DNA of 11,387 nucleotides from DATIRA01 sp964553405 (GTDB lineage: Bacteria > Pseudomonadota > Gammaproteobacteria > Steroidobacterales > Steroidobacteraceae). Made by a program: the position numbers and the translations under genes. Of the stretch, positions 6,745 to 11,387 are shown piece by piece; the stretch's first letter is position 1, and each line of letters opens with the position of its first letter. The notes below the pieces were generated by a model that saw nothing but the letters and a program-made list of their open reading frames with translations, ran no database searches and had not been told where the DNA came from. Location of the stretch: the NCBI GenBank assembly GCA_964553405.1, contig CAZKLS010000089.1:1-11387 (forward strand). The letters run 5' to 3'.

Positions 6745-6756
6745 CGCTGGTAGAAT
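6729..6756 (+). promoter_or_regulatory. Sigma70 promoter with extended -10
   Basis: TTGCTC (6729-6734), 16 nt, then TAGAAT (6751-6756) preceded by TGG, an extended -10. The -10 differs from consensus at one base. The predicted start is near 6763, which leaves a leader of about 235 nt before the ATG at 6998. It is the best promoter in the window by eye. Confidence 0.55.
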
Positions 6757-6762
6757 CCCGCT

Positions 6763-6997
6763 CAGCATCAAGAACGGGACGCGAGTCCCCGCCAACCTGC
6801 CTCCCCGGGCAAGGTGGCATGCACCGGAAGGTGCGGATGCGGCCGGAAGGCAACGAAGCGGGTGACCCCTCGTCCAACCCTCCGGCGCTCGATGCAAGGC
6901 GCCCCGGGCCCAAACGGCCGGGCCGCCTCCATCGCGTGCCGCTCGTTCGAGCCACCGGCCAGGTCTGCAATGCCCGTGAGGGCCTGGAGGTTTGGCC
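6763..6997 (+). promoter_or_regulatory. Long structured 5' leader, candidate riboswitch or other cis-acting RNA
   Basis: The leader folds by eye into successive hairpins. GGGAC-GCGA-GTCCC lies at 6776-6789. An 11-bp stem with two single-A bulges spans 6791-6818. GCACC-GGAA-GGTGC lies at 6821-6834 and GCC-GGAA-GGC at 6842-6851. GGCGC/GCGCC pair at 6884-6903, GGCC/GGCC at 6907-6919, and GCCC-GTGA-GGGC at 6972-6983 lies just before the GGAGG ribosome binding site. Four loops are GNRA type. GGACG (6777-6781) could instead pair with CGTCC (6871-6875), closing a multibranch domain. CCAGG (6959-6963) can pair with CCTGG (6983-6987), partly masking the ribosome binding site. I compared it from memory with the SAM, SAH, cobalamin, TPP, FMN, glycine, c-di-GMP and Moco patterns and with SRP RNA and found no match. 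High GC favours chance stems. Confidence 0.4.
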
Positions 6998-7726
6998 ATG
7001 AATGCAATCATCGGAAGAACTGTCACGAGTCCGTCGGCCGGCGACCCGCTGGCGCGGCTGTCGCATGCCTGTGCACGACTGGGCGGCGAGCCGCGTTCGC
7101 CGGCGCTGAGTCGCGCGCTGCTCGGTTACTGGAGCGTGCTGGGCGGCAGCGCGGCCGCGACGCGCCAGGCATTCCTGAACGACCTCCGCGAGTCCGTGCG
7201 CGCGGGACGGTGGCCGGCACGCGCGTTCGCAGTGCCCGCGCTCGGCGATGCGGACGAGCAGATCGTGTTCTCGGCCACGCTCGATTACGTCGCGCGCGGT
7301 CCGGTGCCGCTCGAACGCCGCGATGCGGCCGTGCTGGACGTGCTCGAGTGGATCCGGCGGCGACTGCCGCTGCAGGTTCCGGCGGCGTTCGCCGCGCTGC
7401 TTTCGCTCGGCGACGCCGGCGTGGAGGAGCGGTTGCTGCCGCTGCGGCTCGGTCTGCCGCAGGACGAATTCCGCCGGGTCGTCGAGATACTCGCGGCCCG
7501 TGGCATCGGCCACGCGCAGGAATTCCTCGAGGACTGGGAGCGACTGGTGGGCGCACCCGGCAGCTTGATCGACGCTGACTGCTGCGGCAGTGACCCGCGC
7601 CGGCAGCCCGGGCATCGCCATTGCGAGACCGGCTGCCGCGACGCGATCGCAAGCCCTGCTCAGTTGCCGGGTTTCAGCGCGGCGTCAACTCCGGGTGGCC
7701 TCAGCGGCCCGAGCCAGTTCGCGTAG
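6998..7726 (+). CDS. Unrecognised, probably all-helical protein
   Basis: It has 242 residues and I do not recognise the family. The ATG at 6998 has GGAGG seven bases upstream; a TTG at 6992 is the only in-frame alternative and is less likely. The codons favour G/C at the third position, supporting real coding. Residues about 15-188 look like successive amphipathic helices rich in Ala, Leu and Arg (for example LSRALLGYWSVLGG, IVFSATLDYV, AAFAALLSLGDAGVEERLL), reminiscent of a helical-repeat fold. There is no signal peptide or clear membrane segment. The last 55 residues differ: they carry a CC pair and an HxHC-x3-C cluster and end in a Pro/Gly/Ser-rich stretch. That tail overlaps the 3' end of slt by 67 bp on the other strand, so a late frameshift or a mispredicted end is possible. 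The gene stands alone behind its own promoter and long leader. Confidence 0.6.
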   Translation: MNAIIGRTVTSPSAGDPLARLSHACARLGGEPRSPALSRALLGYWSVLGGSAAATRQAFLNDLRESVRAGRWPARAFAVPALGDADEQIVFSATLDYVARGPVPLERRDAAVLDVLEWIRRRLPLQVPAAFAALLSLGDAGVEERLLPLRLGLPQDEFRRVVEILAARGIGHAQEFLEDWERLVGAPGSLIDADCCGSDPRRQPGHRHCETGCRDAIASPAQLPGFSAASTPGGLSGPSQFA

Positions 7727-9633
7727 TTCCGCGGTTCGCGTTCCTTCAGCCAGCGGAACACCACGGTGTGCCACGACGCGCGCTGGATGTAGCCGCGCGT
7801 CTCGTTGAACGGGATGTTCTCGACCCATACGTCCAGGTCCATCGGCTGCGCTGGCAGCCAGCGGCGCGCCGCCGCCGGTCCGGCGTTGTAGCCGGCCATT
7901 GCGAGCGCTGTCTGGCCGTCGGCCCGATCGAGCAGGCTCTTCAGCGTCGCCGAGCCCAGCGGCACGTTGACGGAGGGAACGAGCAGGCTCGCCCGGGTCG
8001 GGGCGGGGAGGTCCCAGCGCTTCGCCGTGCGCGTCGCCGTGGACGGCAGCAGCTGCATCAGCCCCAGCGCGCCCGCGCTCGAGGCCGCGTCGGCGCGGTA
8101 GAGACTCTCCTGGCGGATGATCGCGTAAATGAGCTCGGGTGCGAGTCCGGTCAACTCGGCGCCCTTCTGCACTTCCGCGTCGTACGGCCGCGGGTAGAGT
8201 CGTTCGTAATCGTTGTAGAGCCCGAGCCTCGCGGCCGCGGCGACGGCCTCGAGGTGCCAGCCCCAGCTCGAGGCCAGCCCGATCGCCTGCAGCTGCAGCG
8301 AAGGGGTCAGCGAGTCGAAGCTGGCCCGCCACTCGCTGCCGGCTTCGCTGCGCATGCCGCAGAGCTCGAGTTCTCTCGCTCGCACCATTGACGGCAGGCC
8401 ACTCGCTTCCTCGATGCCCTCCGCGGTGATCGCCATGGGTTCGAGCGTCGGCGCGAAGGACTGGCCGAGCCGTGCCGCAGCGAGAACCGCATACCAGTTG
8501 TCCGTCGGCACGACGGTCGCGAGAATTGCCCGGGCCTGCTCTGCCTCGCCGAGCTGCTCGGCCGCCCGTGCCGCCCAGTATCGCCAACGGCTGTGTTCAC
8601 GCAGTTCCCCGGGCATCGCCTCGATCGCGCGGGCGGCGCGTGCCCAGTCTCCGGCCCACAGTGCCGCGCGCACGTGCCACTCGTGCGCGACGTCGTCGAA
8701 GTCCGCCGGCTCTGCACGTTCGAAGAACTCGAGTGCATAGGGCTTTCGGCTCCACGAGGCACCGAGCGCGGTGGCGAGCGCGTAGGGGCTCGCGGCGCGC
8801 GGGTCCAGCCCGCGCGCCGCGACCAGCCCCGGAAATCGGGCGGCCGCTCCGTCCGGGTCGCGCCTCGCGAGCCGCGACCAGCCGGCGAGCAGCGCCTGCG
8901 GTTCGACCGGCCGTGCCGGATTCGCGATCAATGCATCGACGCTTCCGGCAGGCTGGTCGATGAGCCCGGCCCAGGTGAGCAGTGGCGCGGCCTCGGCCTC
9001 CGGCAGCGAGCGGGCGAGGTAACGCGCGAGTCCGCTTTCGCCGTCGGCCAGCGCCAGTCTCGCACGGCGTTCGATCAGGTCCTCGCTGAGCCGCCCTTGC
9101 TCCCTCAGCCAGGCGAACGCCGGGTCGCAGTCATCCGGCAGGCTCTTCGGGCTCAGCCAGGTCTCCGCGACGTCCTCGGCAAGGCCCGCGGTCCGGTCGA
9201 GGCGGATGCGGGCGACCAGGGCCTGGCAGCGGCGGGTCGCTCCGTCGTCGATCTCGGGCCGATACTGCTCGAGGTACTCCTCCCATTGCGCCCGGTCCGC
9301 CAGGCTGGCGAGCCAGGCCCGGCGCAGTCCGCGCGAAACGGGCTCCTCGCCATGCCGGACGAGGAATGCCCCGATGTCCGCGTCCACCGGCAGCAGTCCC
9401 TGGCCGCTTGCGCTGGGGACGGATCGCAGCCTCCGTGAAAGGCGCGCTTCCTCGAGGTAGCGGTACAGCGGGTATGTGCGCAGGGCCTCGCTGTCGCCGG
9501 CCGGATCGTCCGGCTGGCCGGCCGCGACGCGTGCGAGCGCGTCACGGAAGGCCTGGCGCCCGGGCGCAAGATCGTCAGCCCAGGTTGCAGGGGCGAGTAT
9601 CGAGAGGAGCAGCAGCAGGATCGTGGTTCTCAT
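7660..9633 (-). CDS. slt: Soluble lytic murein transglycosylase, Slt70-type
   Basis: Cleaves the MurNAc-GlcNAc bond of peptidoglycan non-hydrolytically, leaving 1,6-anhydro-MurNAc, in the periplasm. It has 657 residues, close to E. coli Slt70. A signal peptide (1-19, a run of Leu then APATWA) precedes DD; no lipobox Cys is seen, so the protein should be soluble. Residues about 20-480 are Ala/Leu/Arg-rich helices matching the superhelical U and L domains. The catalytic domain (about 495-645) has LIYAIIRQES with catalytic Glu509, then SSAGALGLMQLLPSTA, VNVPLGSATL, MAGYNAGP, and ENIPFNETRGYIQ with the conserved NETRxY element. The ATG at 9633 lacks a clear Shine-Dalgarno, but the signal peptide begins right there and fixes the start. 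The gene is divergent from fadB, and its 3' end overlaps the unknown gene at 6998-7726 by 67 bp. Confidence 0.93.
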   Translation of the reverse strand: MRTTILLLLLSILAPATWADDLAPGRQAFRDALARVAAGQPDDPAGDSEALRTYPLYRYLEEARLSRRLRSVPSASGQGLLPVDADIGAFLVRHGEEPVSRGLRRAWLASLADRAQWEEYLEQYRPEIDDGATRRCQALVARIRLDRTAGLAEDVAETWLSPKSLPDDCDPAFAWLREQGRLSEDLIERRARLALADGESGLARYLARSLPEAEAAPLLTWAGLIDQPAGSVDALIANPARPVEPQALLAGWSRLARRDPDGAAARFPGLVAARGLDPRAASPYALATALGASWSRKPYALEFFERAEPADFDDVAHEWHVRAALWAGDWARAARAIEAMPGELREHSRWRYWAARAAEQLGEAEQARAILATVVPTDNWYAVLAAARLGQSFAPTLEPMAITAEGIEEASGLPSMVRARELELCGMRSEAGSEWRASFDSLTPSLQLQAIGLASSWGWHLEAVAAAARLGLYNDYERLYPRPYDAEVQKGAELTGLAPELIYAIIRQESLYRADAASSAGALGLMQLLPSTATRTAKRWDLPAPTRASLLVPSVNVPLGSATLKSLLDRADGQTALAMAGYNAGPAAARRWLPAQPMDLDVWVENIPFNETRGYIQRASWHTVVFRWLKEREPRNYANWLGPLRPPGVDAALKPGN

Positions 9634-9642
9634 AGGCTGCTC

Positions 9643-9648
9643 AGTCTA
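9643..9648 (-). promoter_or_regulatory. Possible -10 element of slt, very close to the start codon
   Basis: On the minus strand TAGACT (9648-9643) lies only 9 nt upstream of the slt ATG. If used, transcription would begin about 3 nt before the ATG, giving a nearly leaderless mRNA, which would fit the missing Shine-Dalgarno. No good -35 is found at 17 nt, so this is weak. Confidence 0.2.
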
Positions 9649-9753
9649 GCCCGGAGCCCGTTAGTTCCCTGCGCCGTGTTCAGCTGGCCGAGACCGGCAG
9701 GCGCCGACTGCGCCGGCGGGGGCGGGTCTCGCGGCGAAGCGGGCGTGCCGTTT

Positions 9754-9827
9754 GCGCATTACGCGGATACACTCACGTGTTGCGGTGCCGCAAAATGCGC
9801 CTGTCCTGCCGGCGACTTCGGCCGGCA
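9754..9827. promoter_or_regulatory. Nested inverted repeats upstream of fadB
   Basis: The 226-bp slt-fadB divergent gap contains three symmetrical elements. GCGCATT (9754-9760) is mirrored by AATGCGC (9794-9800). Inside that pair lies TTGCG-GTGC-CGCAA (9780-9793), and after it comes TGCCGGC-N7-GCCGGCA (9807-9827). A weak -10 (TACACT, 9768-9773) falls between the arms of the first repeat, so a regulator binding there could control fadB. None matches the FadR operator pattern I know. The last element could also be a leader hairpin, about 32 nt before the fadB start codon. Nothing else is recognised in this gap. Confidence 0.35.
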
Positions 9828-9859
9828 CCTAACTGTATTACGTCGACGGGAGATACCTC

Positions 9860-11387
<1,528 letters not shown>

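Noticed and set aside
6819..6852. SRP (4.5S) RNA core, because of CCGGAAGG
   Set aside because: Only the GGAA tetraloop is shared. The conserved asymmetric loop sequence (AGCAGCC side) is missing.
6941..6955. tRNA T-loop (GTTCGAG)
   Set aside because: The flanking bases do not form a T-stem, and no D-arm, anticodon arm or acceptor stem is found. The similar GTTCGAGC near 2678 fails for the same reason.
5710..7026. Minus-strand open frame of 438 codons
   Set aside because: It crosses the antisense of the GTPase and membrane-protein genes and the leader. It is Gln/His/Arg-rich with no motif.
6814..7578. Plus-strand open frame of 254 codons overlapping the leader and the unknown gene
   Set aside because: It is extremely Arg/Ala/Gly-rich, has no ribosome binding site and lies in another frame from the gene with a good GGAGG at 6986-6990.

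Overview
The window is about two-thirds G+C, with strong G/C preference at third codon positions. The encoded proteins look gammaproteobacterial. The clearest marker is a FadB-type fatty-oxidation alpha subunit whose N-terminus closely resembles Pseudomonas/E. coli FadB; the zwf-pgl pair and a soluble Slt70-type transglycosylase agree with this. It looks like ordinary chromosome with closely spaced genes. I see no insertion sequence, integrase, tRNA, rRNA or CRISPR array.

Layout from left to right: (1) the N-terminal half of pyruvate phosphate dikinase on the minus strand (1-1329), cut by the window edge. (2) A divergent short-form 6-phosphogluconate dehydrogenase (1557-2468). (3) A 430-bp gap without a credible protein gene. 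It holds a strong leftward intrinsic terminator and a sigma54-like promoter sequence also pointing left, so a small RNA may lie between them. (4) A minus-strand zwf-pgl operon with an ATGA overlap (4984-2901). (5) A plus-strand pair: a DRG-like TGS-domain GTPase and a six-helix membrane protein, 12 nt apart. (6) A 289-bp gap with a good promoter and a long leader rich in hairpins, four of them closed by GNRA tetraloops, ahead of an unrecognised gene (6998-7726). (7) An Slt70-type lytic transglycosylase on the minus strand, overlapping the unknown gene tail to tail. (8) Divergent from slt, the start of fadB, which runs off the right edge.

The genes from 1 to 4984 form a central-carbon cluster. 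Zwf, Pgl and Gnd make up the complete oxidative pentose phosphate pathway from glucose-6-phosphate to ribulose-5-phosphate, and PpdK interconverts pyruvate and phosphoenolpyruvate. zwf-pgl and gnd converge on the gap rather than forming one operon. Gnd looks NAD-preferring (Asp at the end of beta-2), so the two dehydrogenases may feed different cofactor pools. The right half covers cell-wall turnover (slt) and beta-oxidation (fadB).

The protein genes are mostly conventional. The two regions most likely to hold something undescribed are the structured leader at about 6763-6997 and the possible leftward RNA at about 2480-2715. Both are inferences from sequence pattern and need expression data and alignments of homologous sequences.
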